Shown here: one piece after another, positions 7,756 to 15,778 of the stretch
How positions within the stretch are numbered: position 1 is the first letter of the stretch
Layout: every line of letters begins with the position of its first letter
Source: Neolewinella aquimaris
Lineage (GTDB): Bacteria; Bacteroidota; Bacteroidia; Chitinophagales; Saprospiraceae
NCBI RefSeq assembly: GCF_014197245.1
Contig: NZ_JACIFF010000001.1
Location: 806,001 to 870,000, forward strand
DNA: 64,000 nucleotides
Direction of reading: 5' to 3'
Notes under the pieces: model-generated
The model's input: the letters and a program-made list of their open reading frames with translations, nothing else
What the model was told of the DNA's origin: nothing
The model's database searches: none
Program-made: the position numbers and the translations under genes

Positions 7756-10293
7756 ATGGGAGAACCTATGGTAAAGTCTAGTCCCGTCCTGCACTGGATA
7801 CTCAACTCCGATGACCTGAAGGCCCACGCAGACCTGGTCGATCAGTTCTTCGCACTGTATGCCCATCCGGATAATTTCCCCGACGAGAACGAACGGGAGG
7901 AGCCCCGCTTTATCCTGCAGCGGATCCGGGAGGGGTCCGATAATCCACACACCCACCTCATTGCCTACACCACCGAAAACCGGGTGAGGGGGGGCGCGAT
8001 TTTCGAGTACTACCCCCGCAGCGCCTGCTGTATGCTCACGTATCTTTTCGTGGATAAGGCCGTACGCGGCACCGGGATCGCCCGGCAGCTGATTGAAACC
8101 GACCGGAATAGGGGCATCCCGGGCTTGATCGCCCACCTCCGGGCGCAGGGCCGTCCGGTCCGCGCGGTGTTTTTTGAGACGAACAACCCCTTCCTGACCC
8201 CAGAGGGGATGGACTCCATGGCGCCGGCCGACCGGCTCTCCGCCTTCTACAAGCTGGGTGCCAGGCGGGTGGACATCGATTACGTGCAACCCCCGCTGGA
8301 CCGAGACAAGGCGCCCGTATCCAACCTCTACCTTTGCACCTTTCCCCAGTTGAGCGGCGACGTATTCCTGCTCGGCATCAATACCCTGCTTTGCTTTCTT
8401 GTCGAGTTCTACCATAGCCTGGAGGCACTGAGGGGGGACATCTACCATGAGCTGGAAAAGGCCCGCGCCTGGACCCCGGGTACCGCACCCGGTTTTGCGA
8501 CGGTAGAGATCGAGCAGATGTACGAAAGCCTTCTGCGCAACGACTACGCCGTCTCCGGCTTCACCTACCTGAAGCAGTTGCCCCGGCGGGAGGCGCCCCA
8601 GCTGGTGTTCGGGCGGGCTTCCGTTTGCCTGGAGATCCTGGTAGATGAATCTTATTACCGGGTGGAGGTGCGGCAAGGGGGCGCGGCGGACTATGTGTCA
8701 CTGCCGGGGACATCCGGGGAGACCGATCCGCTGTCGGCCCACCAGCAGAACGACCGCTTTTGCGTCATGACCCATTCCTTCGAGACCGACCTGCTGTCGT
8801 ACGCTTACCAGTCCGCACCACCCTTCTATACCCGGTGCTTCAATTTCCCAAGCTTCCGGGAGGTGATCGTCAGGTTTCCCCAGACCCTCGCCTTCGTTTC
8901 CGAGGGGAGGCAGGAGATGCTGTACGTCTTAGCGGATGGAGGGGAGCAGCAGCCGCACGCCACGGTAAAAACGGTGGCCCGGCGGGGCGGCGGCGGCGAG
9001 GTCCTTCGTGCGGTGGTCAAGGAAATCCGGCTGAGGGTATTCCTGAATTACACCTACTTCTTCAACAGTGAGATCCGGATCTGGCACCTCATATTCTCTA
9101 CGGTCGATGACGTCGGGATCGACGAGATCGACCTGATCAAGCTGATGAAGTTTTTCAGCGGTTCCCAGGAGAGTAAGACGGAAGCGCAGAAGGTGCGGGA
9201 ACTCGGCAAAATCAAGTTCGTTATTCCCGGCCGGGAGGATCGGGAGTTGGACGTCATGCAGCTGTTTGAAGAGATGTCCGGCATCCGGTACGCCAGACGG
9301 GAGGACTGCGGCGGAGAGGCCGATCTGCCGGACAAGCCCTCCATCCACGCCATCCGCAACGGCATCGTCGGGATTGACACGGATTACTGCCGCTTTAGTG
9401 CCGCGGGCGCGGGTGATGAGCAGGACCGGATCCGGGAGGTGCTCGCCCAACTGTTTGAAAACCTGCGCAGCAACGAGGAGGGAAAGAAAGTGAGCTCGGT
9501 AGACGTGCAGCGACAGTATGCGCGGAACAAGCACGCCGAATACGTCTTTGAGGCCTTCTGTGGCATCACTCTCGGAATCTTTGATTACGACCGCATGGGT
9601 TTTGAGGAGGTCAGCGATACCCTGATCCCCCGCAGTGCCACCGAGAATTCTTTTTTAACGATCAATCGGGGCGTACTGTCCTCCTTCGGCTACGGCGACA
9701 GCGTGTTTGCGGCTTCCATCAATACGATCGGGATCAACCCTTACCTCCAGATTCCGAGTGCCGTGCTGGCCCACAACGAGTACGTCGTCAATGATGCCTT
9801 CGCCAGGAGCCGGACGGTGCTGGAAGAAGTGGCGGGCGACGAAAGCGTGGTGGACATACGCAAACTGGAAGCCAGCCGCAAACAGATCCGTCACCTGCTG
9901 AACATCGACTTTCTGCCGAACGTGTTCCAGTACCCAACGGAGCAGGACCTCTTCGAATACGGCCTCGTCCACCGCGGCGTCCTGGATAAGCGCAAGCGCA
10001 CCCAGGCCAACCTGGAGCAGATCGATCACCTAATCGAGGAGAGCAATGCCAGCCTCGACCACCGCTACCAGTTCTGGGTAAACATTCTGCTTATGGTCAT
10101 CTCCATCTTTCAGATCTACGAGGTGGTCACCAGCCTGATCACCGAGATCGGCGGCCCCCGCCTGAACACCTTCCCCGTACTGATGAAACTGTCGGTACTC
10201 CTGGTGCTTATCGCCATCTGCGTCTACATCGCCTACCGCCTGTATCGGAATTTCTCGGCGGATACCGGCCGGCGGTTTATCCTGCGGAGATGA
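7756..10293 (+). CDS. GNAT acetyltransferase domain on a large membrane-anchored protein
   Basis: 845 residues. The N-terminal 170 residues contain a GNAT fold: strands around GGAIFEYYPRSACCMLTYLF and the acetyl-CoA-binding loop V-R-G-T-G-I-A (about 103-109), then FFETNNPF. The next 500 residues are soluble and of no family I recognise. A long charged helical stretch (about 690-765, LDKRKRTQANLEQIDHLIEE) leads to two transmembrane segments (about 775-797 and 803-825) and a short basic tail, an arrangement reminiscent of CorA-like or signalling anchors. An ATG four codons in is an alternative start. The gene stands alone. An acetylation role on a membrane-proximal target is inference. Confidence 0.75.
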   Translation: MGEPMVKSSPVLHWILNSDDLKAHADLVDQFFALYAHPDNFPDENEREEPRFILQRIREGSDNPHTHLIAYTTENRVRGGAIFEYYPRSACCMLTYLFVDKAVRGTGIARQLIETDRNRGIPGLIAHLRAQGRPVRAVFFETNNPFLTPEGMDSMAPADRLSAFYKLGARRVDIDYVQPPLDRDKAPVSNLYLCTFPQLSGDVFLLGINTLLCFLVEFYHSLEALRGDIYHELEKARAWTPGTAPGFATVEIEQMYESLLRNDYAVSGFTYLKQLPRREAPQLVFGRASVCLEILVDESYYRVEVRQGGAADYVSLPGTSGETDPLSAHQQNDRFCVMTHSFETDLLSYAYQSAPPFYTRCFNFPSFREVIVRFPQTLAFVSEGRQEMLYVLADGGEQQPHATVKTVARRGGGGEVLRAVVKEIRLRVFLNYTYFFNSEIRIWHLIFSTVDDVGIDEIDLIKLMKFFSGSQESKTEAQKVRELGKIKFVIPGREDRELDVMQLFEEMSGIRYARREDCGGEADLPDKPSIHAIRNGIVGIDTDYCRFSAAGAGDEQDRIREVLAQLFENLRSNEEGKKVSSVDVQRQYARNKHAEYVFEAFCGITLGIFDYDRMGFEEVSDTLIPRSATENSFLTINRGVLSSFGYGDSVFAASINTIGINPYLQIPSAVLAHNEYVVNDAFARSRTVLEEVAGDESVVDIRKLEASRKQIRHLLNIDFLPNVFQYPTEQDLFEYGLVHRGVLDKRKRTQANLEQIDHLIEESNASLDHRYQFWVNILLMVISIFQIYEVVTSLITEIGGPRLNTFPVLMKLSVLLVLIAICVYIAYRLYRNFSADTGRRFILRR

Positions 10294-10574
10294 GGCCAGG
10301 AAATGAGATGCTTTGCACGACAGCTTGACCTTCCAGTAAACCGGCACAACACGTATTTCAGCGAAGCAAATCAGTAACTATGGTAGACAATACGGTAGTT
10401 TGGGTACTATCGCAACCAAACGATCCTCCTAGCTTTGCAGAAGCGGATACAGCCAGCTGCCGAAATAATCAGGCTTCATTCACTGGCTCGGAAGTTCGTC
10501 GACCTCACCACGATACCTGGAGAGGTGCGTACGGAAACAAATCACTCTAGAATAAGCCCCTAAAGAATACAACT

Positions 10575-11036
10575 ATGAAGATCATTCTAATCGGACTACT
10601 GATGATAAGTAGTCAACTGGCCCTTGCCCAACAATCTACGGAGGATCCCACTCCCGAGGAACAGGCCCTGCTTACCCTCTCCGAACAAAAATGGCAGTGG
10701 ATGGCGGACAAGAACGTGGATTCCCTCCATGTGCTATTCGACCCCCAGGCCATGTTCGTGCACATGGGCGGTACGTGGGGCACCGAGCGGGAACTCGACA
10801 TCATCGAATCCGGCTTCATCTGGTACAAGCAGGCCGAGGTCTACACGTCCACCGTGCGGTTCTTCGGGAATACTGCCATAGTGTTGAATGACATCGACCT
10901 GGTAGCGGCTGTCGGCGATCGCGAAGTCACCAATCCCTTTATGGTGACGGAGGTGTACGTCCGTGAAGACGGCAACTGGAAGTTGGGGCAACTCACTTTT
11001 TCGCACCTATCGCGTGAAGTTAAACTCGGAGAGTGA
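10575..11036 (+). CDS. Exported DUF4440/SnoaL-like (NTF2-fold) protein
   Basis: 153 residues: signal peptide (MKIILIGLLMISSQLALAQ) followed by an NTF2-like cone fold, with the DUF4440 hallmarks LLTLSEQKWQWMADKNVDSL, FVHMGG and a C-terminal VYVREDGNWKLGQLTFS. It faces a paralogue at 11075-11524 across a 38-base gap. Members of this fold can be isomerases, dehydratases or ligand binders; no catalytic residue can be assigned here. Confidence 0.8.
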   Translation: MKIILIGLLMISSQLALAQQSTEDPTPEEQALLTLSEQKWQWMADKNVDSLHVLFDPQAMFVHMGGTWGTERELDIIESGFIWYKQAEVYTSTVRFFGNTAIVLNDIDLVAAVGDREVTNPFMVTEVYVREDGNWKLGQLTFSHLSREVKLGE

Positions 11037-11074
11037 TAGCAGACATACGACGACCTTCGCAGCGCATATTTACG

Positions 11075-11524
11075 TTAGTGCTCAATCTCGTGAGTGTCCC
11101 TCACGCTGCTGAAGGTCATTCCCAGCATTTTCCAGCCGGCTTCGTGTTGCTGATACACCTCGGTTACGGTAAACTCATTCGACACCGTATTTCCCCGCAC
11201 TTCGGCCGTTAGCGTGATCCGGTTCCAGAGCATGACCGTATTGCCGGACACTTCGACCACCACGTCGTGTACGTCGGCCTTGGCGTAGTGGATGCTGCCG
11301 GTTTCGATGATTTCAAGTTCACGGGCCTTACCCCAGCTCCCGCTCATGTGGACGAAGCGGGCCCCGTCGTCGAATAATACGGCGAGGGAATCTACCTGCT
11401 TGTCGGCCATCCACTGCCACTTCTTCGTGGATAATTCGGTGATCTCCTGCTCGGTTGCCGTCGATTGCGCGAAGGAAAAGGAGGTGCAAATGACGAGTAA
11501 GCAGGCGGTGAAAAATAATCTCAT
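11075..11524 (-). CDS. Exported DUF4440 protein, paralogue of its neighbour
   Basis: 149 residues: signal peptide (MRLFFTACLLVICTSFSFAQ) and the same fold as 10575-11036, sharing KKWQWMADKQVDSLAVLFD, FVHMSGSWG.ARELEIIE.G and FTVTEVYQ. The two genes converge tail to tail, so they arose by inverted duplication. Divergence is considerable, so the duplication is not recent. Confidence 0.8.
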   Translation of the reverse strand: MRLFFTACLLVICTSFSFAQSTATEQEITELSTKKWQWMADKQVDSLAVLFDDGARFVHMSGSWGKARELEIIETGSIHYAKADVHDVVVEVSGNTVMLWNRITLTAEVRGNTVSNEFTVTEVYQQHEAGWKMLGMTFSSVRDTHEIEH

Positions 11525-11859
11525 GGTGTGGATAGTTAAGGATAAATGACTAAGGAAGAGACCTTATGGGCCGGCCCCGTACTGCCCGAAACCGGACTGG
11601 TAGTTTGCTTACTAGAACGAGGGTAGCTAAACAAGAGTTGGGGCACCCACCGGTGAATGCCTACCTGGATTACTGCAATTTTAACCTTAATTACTGTTGT
11701 GTTGTTGCGGGTACCGCAGCCTGGGCAAAGGGCGGGGGCGCAGGAGCGGTCAATCAACCTTCCGCCGCCACTCTACCAACGCGTAAGCTCGGACAGCTCG
11801 AAGCATCGTCTTTGGGCCTGGGGTGCATGAGCATGACCAGCGTCCCTACCAGGAAGGCG
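11525..11859. other. Intergenic region carrying a class 1 GC-rich motif
   Basis: 335 bases with no credible gene. It contains GGGCGGGGGCGCAGGAGC at 11730-11747 (plus strand), an exact copy of the motif at 13556-13573, 40988-41005 and 46532-46549. The rest shows no hairpin or promoter I would defend. Confidence 0.55.
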
Positions 11860-12282
11860 CTAAGTACGGTTCGACGTTCCGGGAGTTTCGACGTCTAGCG
11901 AACCGGCAGCCACGGCGGCGGCAACCTCGGGCTTGTACTTGAAGATCATGTGAATCCATACGGAACGGGCGAAGCGAAACCACCAGACGAATACGACGGC
12001 GACGATTGCGAGTAGCGTACCGAAGGAGGCCACCATTGACCATCCTAAAACCCAGCGCAAAAACATAACGATGCCCAAACAGGCGAATCCGGAGCCGATA
12101 TATGAGATGAACATCGACCCGTAGTAAAATCCCGGTTCGGGGAAGTAGGTCTGACCGCAGGACGGGCAGTGCTTATACTGATCGAACGGCCGATTGAAGG
12201 TGAAGGAACCGCTAGGAAAAAGATCACCGTGGTGACAGGTCGGACACTTAAGGGCAAATATGTTGATCAGGGTGGAAGACAT
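11860..12282 (-). CDS. DUF983 family zinc-ribbon membrane protein
   Basis: 140 residues. Two CxxC pairs (K-C-P-T-C near residue 13 and H-C-P-S-C near residue 38) form a zinc ribbon, followed by two transmembrane segments (about residues 54-78 and 82-105), the usual DUF983 architecture. DUF983 genes often lie near cytochrome oxidase or other respiratory genes; here there is no such neighbour, so the function stays open. Confidence 0.88.
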   Translation of the reverse strand: MSSTLINIFALKCPTCHHGDLFPSGSFTFNRPFDQYKHCPSCGQTYFPEPGFYYGSMFISYIGSGFACLGIVMFLRWVLGWSMVASFGTLLAIVAVVFVWWFRFARSVWIHMIFKYKPEVAAAVAAGSLDVETPGTSNRT

Positions 12283-12458
12283 TCGTTGCTGTTTTCAGGG
12301 GCGGACTCCGGCGGGGAGCATTCATAGCTACGCTAAGTATAACACACATTGCACTGCGGTGCCCCACCAATATTGCCCAAATTTGGGCGCATGCGGTGAT
12401 TTAGCATTAGGGTGACAATAAACCACCACTCGCTGGCGGCGGCGGAGCGAAGGAGCCA

Positions 12459-12769
12459 AGGATGAGGCTTTCTAAACCGACCCTGCACCACCTAAGGTTG
12501 AGGCTTTCTAAGCCGACCCTGTACCACCCGCCTTCCAGGGTCGCCCCAGAGGGGCTCAACCCGAGACCACACCAAGGAGGAGGCTTTCCGAGCCGACCCT
12601 GTACCACCTAAGGTTGAGGCTTTCTAAGCCGACCCTGCACCGCCCGCCCCTTCCAGGGTCGCCCCAGAGGGGCTCAACCTGAGACCACACCAAGGATGAG
12701 GCTTTCTAAACCGACCCTGCACCGCCCGCCTTCCAGGGTCGCCCCAGAGGCGCTCAACCTGAGACCACT
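12459..12769. repeat. Structured intergenic repeat array (four-way junction repeat)
   Basis: Built from a 32-base A unit (consensus AAGGTTGAGGCTTTCTAAGC then CGACCCTGCACC) at 12459, 12494, 12574, 12610 and 12692, and a B unit of about 46-50 bases (GGGTCGCCCCAGAGGGGCTC then AACCTGAGACC) at 12526, 12642 and 12724. Order is A-A-B, A-A-B, A-B. Each A-B pair folds as a four-way junction with no unpaired base. In 12610-12691 the pairs are 12611-12618 with 12673-12680, 12619-12622 with 12626-12629, 12630-12637 with 12654-12661, and 12662-12665 with 12669-12672. Copies at 12494 and 12692 conserve the fold with one and three mismatches. A related copy lies at 39523-39657. Not protein-coding. Confidence 0.85.
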
Positions 12770-12773
12770 GCAT

Positions 12774-12808
12774 AAAAAAGCCCGTACCCCTCTATGGGAT
12801 ACAGGCTT
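12774..12808 (-). terminator. Intrinsic terminator of the DJ-1/PfpI gene
   Basis: On the minus strand AAGCCTGTATCCC pairs with GGGGTACGGGCTT (two G-U pairs) around a short loop and is followed by six T residues. It lies 20 bases after the stop of the gene at 12828-13505 and just outside the repeat array. Confidence 0.8.
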
Positions 12809-12827
12809 CCAATACAATGTCGGTCAA

Positions 12828-13505
12828 TTACTTCAACGCCGCATACAGCGTCTCCGCTACCTTGCTGGAACTGGCCGGATTTTGCCCGGTGATCAGGTTG
12901 CCGTCCTGGAGAACGTGAACATTCCAGTCCGCTGCCTTCGAGTAGATCCCGCCGTTCTCCTTGAGCATATCTTCCACTAGAAAAGGAACTACGTCGGTCA
13001 ACTGTACGGCTTCCTCCTCGCTGTTGGTGAATCCGGTGACTTTCTTTCCCTTCACGAGCGGTTGACCGTCGGTGCCTTTGACGCTTTTGAGCGCGGCCGG
13101 TGCGTGACAGACGAATGCTACGGGTTTGTCCTGCTCGTTGAAGGTTTCGATCAGTTTGATGGAGGTCTTATCCCCGGCGAGGTCCCAGAGGGGGCCGTGA
13201 CCGCCCGGGTAGAAGACGGCGTCAAAGTCTTCGGCAGATACTTCGCTCAGCTTTTTGGTGTTGTTGATTACCTGCTGAGCGTTTTGGTCCTGCTTGAACC
13301 GCTTGGTGTCCTCGGTCTGATTATCCTCGGTGTCGCTGCTGGGATCGATCGGTGCCTTACCGCCCTTGGGGGTGGCTACGGTGATGGTCGCTCCCTTATC
13401 GAGTAAGGTGTAGTAGGGAGCGGCAAACTCCTCGATCCAGAATCCGGTCTTTTTGCCGGTATCTCCCAGCTCGTCGTGGGAGGTAAGTACGAATAATACG
13501 TTCAT
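12828..13505 (-). CDS. DJ-1/PfpI-family (type 1 glutamine amidotransferase-like) protein
   Basis: 225 residues of the class I glutamine-amidotransferase-like fold, nearest to the Hsp31/YhbO-type branch. The nucleophile elbow is A-F-V-C-H-A-P-A-A (Cys about 131), with the Glu-rich GFWIEEFAAPY near residue 22 supplying the acidic partner, and FYPGGHGPLWDL. Such proteins act as glyoxalase III or protein/nucleic-acid deglycases and chaperones under carbonyl stress. This fits its place behind alcohol dehydrogenase and MDR reductase genes on the same strand, which also handle reactive aldehydes. Cytoplasmic; no signal peptide. Confidence 0.85.
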   Translation of the reverse strand: MNVLFVLTSHDELGDTGKKTGFWIEEFAAPYYTLLDKGATITVATPKGGKAPIDPSSDTEDNQTEDTKRFKQDQNAQQVINNTKKLSEVSAEDFDAVFYPGGHGPLWDLAGDKTSIKLIETFNEQDKPVAFVCHAPAALKSVKGTDGQPLVKGKKVTGFTNSEEEAVQLTDVVPFLVEDMLKENGGIYSKAADWNVHVLQDGNLITGQNPASSSKVAETLYAALK

Positions 13506-13555
13506 GATGGTTGGTTTAATTGGTTAGTGGATGGCTGGTTGTACGGAAATTGCTT

Positions 13556-13573
13556 GCTCCTGCGCCCCCGCCC
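13556..13573 (-). repeat. GC-rich dispersed motif, class 1
   Basis: GGGCGGGGGCGCAGGAGC in the minus-strand sense; its first base is the last base of the TAG stop codon of the dehydrogenase gene. The ZIP transporter gene also has this motif just after its stop. Confidence 0.65.
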
Positions 13574-14733
13574 TAGTACGCCATTTCTACGATCTTCCGG
13601 GCGTCTTCCGGATTGAGGGACTGGTGCTCTCCTAAACCCTTCCAACCGCGTTCGGTGAAGCGCTTGGCTACTTCCTCGGCGGTGCCTTCGTAATCGTCGG
13701 TGTACTGCGAAAGTTTGGTATCGATGCCCAGTTCGTGGAAGAATTGCTCCGTCCGCTGAATGGCGGCGCGGGCCTTTTCTTCGGTCGATCCTTCGGTGAT
13801 GTTCCAGACGCGTTCGCCGTACTGCGCCAGTTTTTCCTTCTTCGCTTCGAAGTTGTAGGTATAGTGGCTGGGGGCGATCACCGCCAGGGTGCGGGCGTGG
13901 TCGATTCCGTAGAGAGCAGTAAGCTCGTGGCCCATCATGTGAACCGCCCAGTCGGTTGGTACCCCCTTAGAGATGAGTCCGTTAAGGGCCATGGTGCAAC
14001 TCCACATGAAGTTGGAAGCAGCGGTGTAGTCGGTGGGATCTTCCATAACCTTCGGCGCTACTTCGATCAGGGTCTGGAGAATGCTTTCCGACAGGCGATC
14101 CTGTAGGTAAGCGCCCATGGGATAGGTCATGTACTGCTCCAACACGTGGGTGAAGGCGTCGGTAATGCCGTTGGCCAGCTGGCGCTGTGGGATTGAATGG
14201 ATGACCTCGGGGTCGAGGATGGAGAAGGCGGGAAACAGTCCCGGTCCGCCCATGACCAGCTTCTCTTTAGTCTCCGCGCGGGTAATGACGGAGCCGGAGT
14301 TCATTTCCGAGCCGGTAGCCGGCAGGGTCAGGACCGTAGCGAACGGCATCCCCTTGGTGGTTGAAATATTATTGGTAAGAATGTCCCAGGGCTCGTCACC
14401 TTCGTACAGCGCGGCGGCCGAAAGGAACTTCGCTCCGTCGATCACCGATCCTCCGCCAACGGCAAGAATGTAGGTGATGTCACGTGCTTTGATCACGGCC
14501 AGGGCTTCCATCAGCTTAGCGTATTCCGGATTGGCGGGTATGCCACCGAACTCTTCCACCCTGCGGTCGCCGAGTGCGGAAATCACCTGATCGTAAATGC
14601 CGTTGCGCTTAATACTACCACCGCCGTACAGCAACAGGATATTGGCGTCCTGGGGAAGCTCATCTTTAAGACTGGCTATCTGTCCCTTGCCAAAAATGAT
14701 CTTGGTGGGGTTTTGAAATTTGAAGTTGTTCAT
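13573..14733 (-). CDS. Iron-containing alcohol dehydrogenase (YqhD/BdhA type)
   Basis: 386 residues from the ATG at 14733, whose MNNFKFQNPTKIIFGKGQ is the family N-terminus. Family features: GKGQIASL, LLYGGGSIKRNG (nucleotide-binding turn), AVGGGSVID, the metal-site region LPATGSEMN and two histidines in FTHVLEQYM and MGHELTA followed by DHARTLAVIAPSH. The YqhD-like GGGSIKRNG phrase suggests preference for NADP(H) and reduction of short aldehydes. It follows the MDR reductase gene by 32 bases in one operon. Confidence 0.9.
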   Translation of the reverse strand: MNNFKFQNPTKIIFGKGQIASLKDELPQDANILLLYGGGSIKRNGIYDQVISALGDRRVEEFGGIPANPEYAKLMEALAVIKARDITYILAVGGGSVIDGAKFLSAAALYEGDEPWDILTNNISTTKGMPFATVLTLPATGSEMNSGSVITRAETKEKLVMGGPGLFPAFSILDPEVIHSIPQRQLANGITDAFTHVLEQYMTYPMGAYLQDRLSESILQTLIEVAPKVMEDPTDYTAASNFMWSCTMALNGLISKGVPTDWAVHMMGHELTALYGIDHARTLAVIAPSHYTYNFEAKKEKLAQYGERVWNITEGSTEEKARAAIQRTEQFFHELGIDTKLSQYTDDYEGTAEEVAKRFTERGWKGLGEHQSLNPEDARKIVEMAY

Positions 14734-14739
14734 CTTGAT

Positions 14740-14773
14740 AAATTTAAAATTGAAAATTTTACATTTTAAATTT
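14740..14773. repeat. AT-rich inverted repeat between two operon genes
   Basis: AAATTTAAAAT (14740-14750) and ATTTTAAATTT (14763-14773) are perfect reverse complements around a 12-base loop that also contains AAAATTTT. It covers the last codons and stop of the MDR gene and the leader of the dehydrogenase gene. Its base composition is quite unlike the GC-rich surroundings. It could be an attenuator/processing hairpin or a small inserted repeat. Confidence 0.6.
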
Positions 14774-15767
14774 TGACCACCATCTTGCCCGTATTCTTCC
14801 CGTCGAAGAGGTCGAGGAAGGCCTGGGGGATGTTGTCGAATCCTTCGCGGATTGTTTCGGTGTTGCTTAGTTTGCCCTGCTGTAGCCACTCGGCCAGTTG
14901 CTTGATGCCGGCGGGGTACTTGTCGGCGTAGTCAAAGACGATGAAGCCCTGCATGAGGGAGCTATTCCTGACCAGGAAGGGCTGTACGCTGATGCTTTTG
15001 GGAAGCTCGGTGTTGTTGTAAACGGAGATCGCTCCACAATTAATGGTGCGCGAGAACTTGTTGATGTTGAACAGCACCGCGTCGGAAATCGGCCCACCAA
15101 CGTTGTCGAAGTATATATCTACGCCGTCGGGGCAGGCATCGGCAATGGCTTTGGTCATATCGTCCGTCGTATTGTAGTTGATGCCCGCGTCGAAGCCGAA
15201 ATCAGATTTTAGCATCTCCACTTTTTCGTCGGTACCGGCGATTCCGACAACCCGTAAGCCGAGGATCTTTCCGATTTGTCCGACCACGCTTCCGACGGCA
15301 CCGGCTGCTCCGGAAACGACGAGGGTTTCTCCGGCTTTGGGTTTACCGATTTCCGTCAGTCCGAAGTAGGCGGTCAGGCCGGTCATACCCAGTACGCCGA
15401 GGTAGGCGGAGAGCGGCGCTTGCTTCGGATCGATTTTGATGAGGCCGTCGGGCTTGGCGACCTGTGTTTCCTTCCAGGCTAGCGAGCCGGTGACGTAGTC
15501 CCCCTTGGTGAACTTGTCGTGCTTGGATTCGAGGACCTCGGCAACCACGCCGGATGCGATCGGCTCGCCGAGCTCGAAGGGTGGAATGTAGCTGGGTACG
15601 TCGTTCATCCGTCCGCGCAGGTAAGGATCTACCGATACGTAGGTGGTGCGGAGGAGAAGTTCTCCGTTGCCTACGGTGGGTACTTCTGCGGTGGTGAACT
15701 CGAAGTCGGCCAGCGTTGGTGTTCCGGACGGGCGACGCTTGAGGTTGATAACTTTGCTGTTACTCAT
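14766..15767 (-). CDS. MDR-superfamily NADP-dependent oxidoreductase (CurA/PTGR-like, zinc-free)
   Basis: 333 residues from the ATG at 15767. MSNSKVINLKRRPSGTPTLA, DPYLRGRM, the Rossmann motif SGAAGAVGSVVGQIGKILG and YFDNVGG identify the leukotriene B4 dehydrogenase/CurA group of enoyl or enal reductases, which lack the catalytic zinc ligands. It reduces alpha,beta-unsaturated carbonyls using NADPH. It begins 11 bases after the TetR stop codon, so the regulator and reductase are co-transcribed and likely share autoregulation. Confidence 0.9.
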   Translation of the reverse strand: MSNSKVINLKRRPSGTPTLADFEFTTAEVPTVGNGELLLRTTYVSVDPYLRGRMNDVPSYIPPFELGEPIASGVVAEVLESKHDKFTKGDYVTGSLAWKETQVAKPDGLIKIDPKQAPLSAYLGVLGMTGLTAYFGLTEIGKPKAGETLVVSGAAGAVGSVVGQIGKILGLRVVGIAGTDEKVEMLKSDFGFDAGINYNTTDDMTKAIADACPDGVDIYFDNVGGPISDAVLFNINKFSRTINCGAISVYNNTELPKSISVQPFLVRNSSLMQGFIVFDYADKYPAGIKQLAEWLQQGKLSNTETIREGFDNIPQAFLDLFDGKNTGKMVVKI

Positions 15768-15778
15768 GGTATGGTTAC

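Noticed and set aside
12459..12769. CRISPR array
   Set aside because: The units are not separated by unique spacers of constant length, A and B units alternate, and no cas gene is nearby.
12459..12769. Integron attC sites or an insertion-sequence end
   Set aside because: No integrase, transposase or GTTRRRY core was found, and the flanks show no target-site duplication.
12407..12980. Open frames across the repeat array, with recurring peptides such as MRLSKPTLHRPPSRVAPE
   Set aside because: The frames arise because the repeat units lack stops in one frame. Pairing and compensatory changes show selection on the nucleotide fold, and the same peptide appears at 39590 only because the repeat does.
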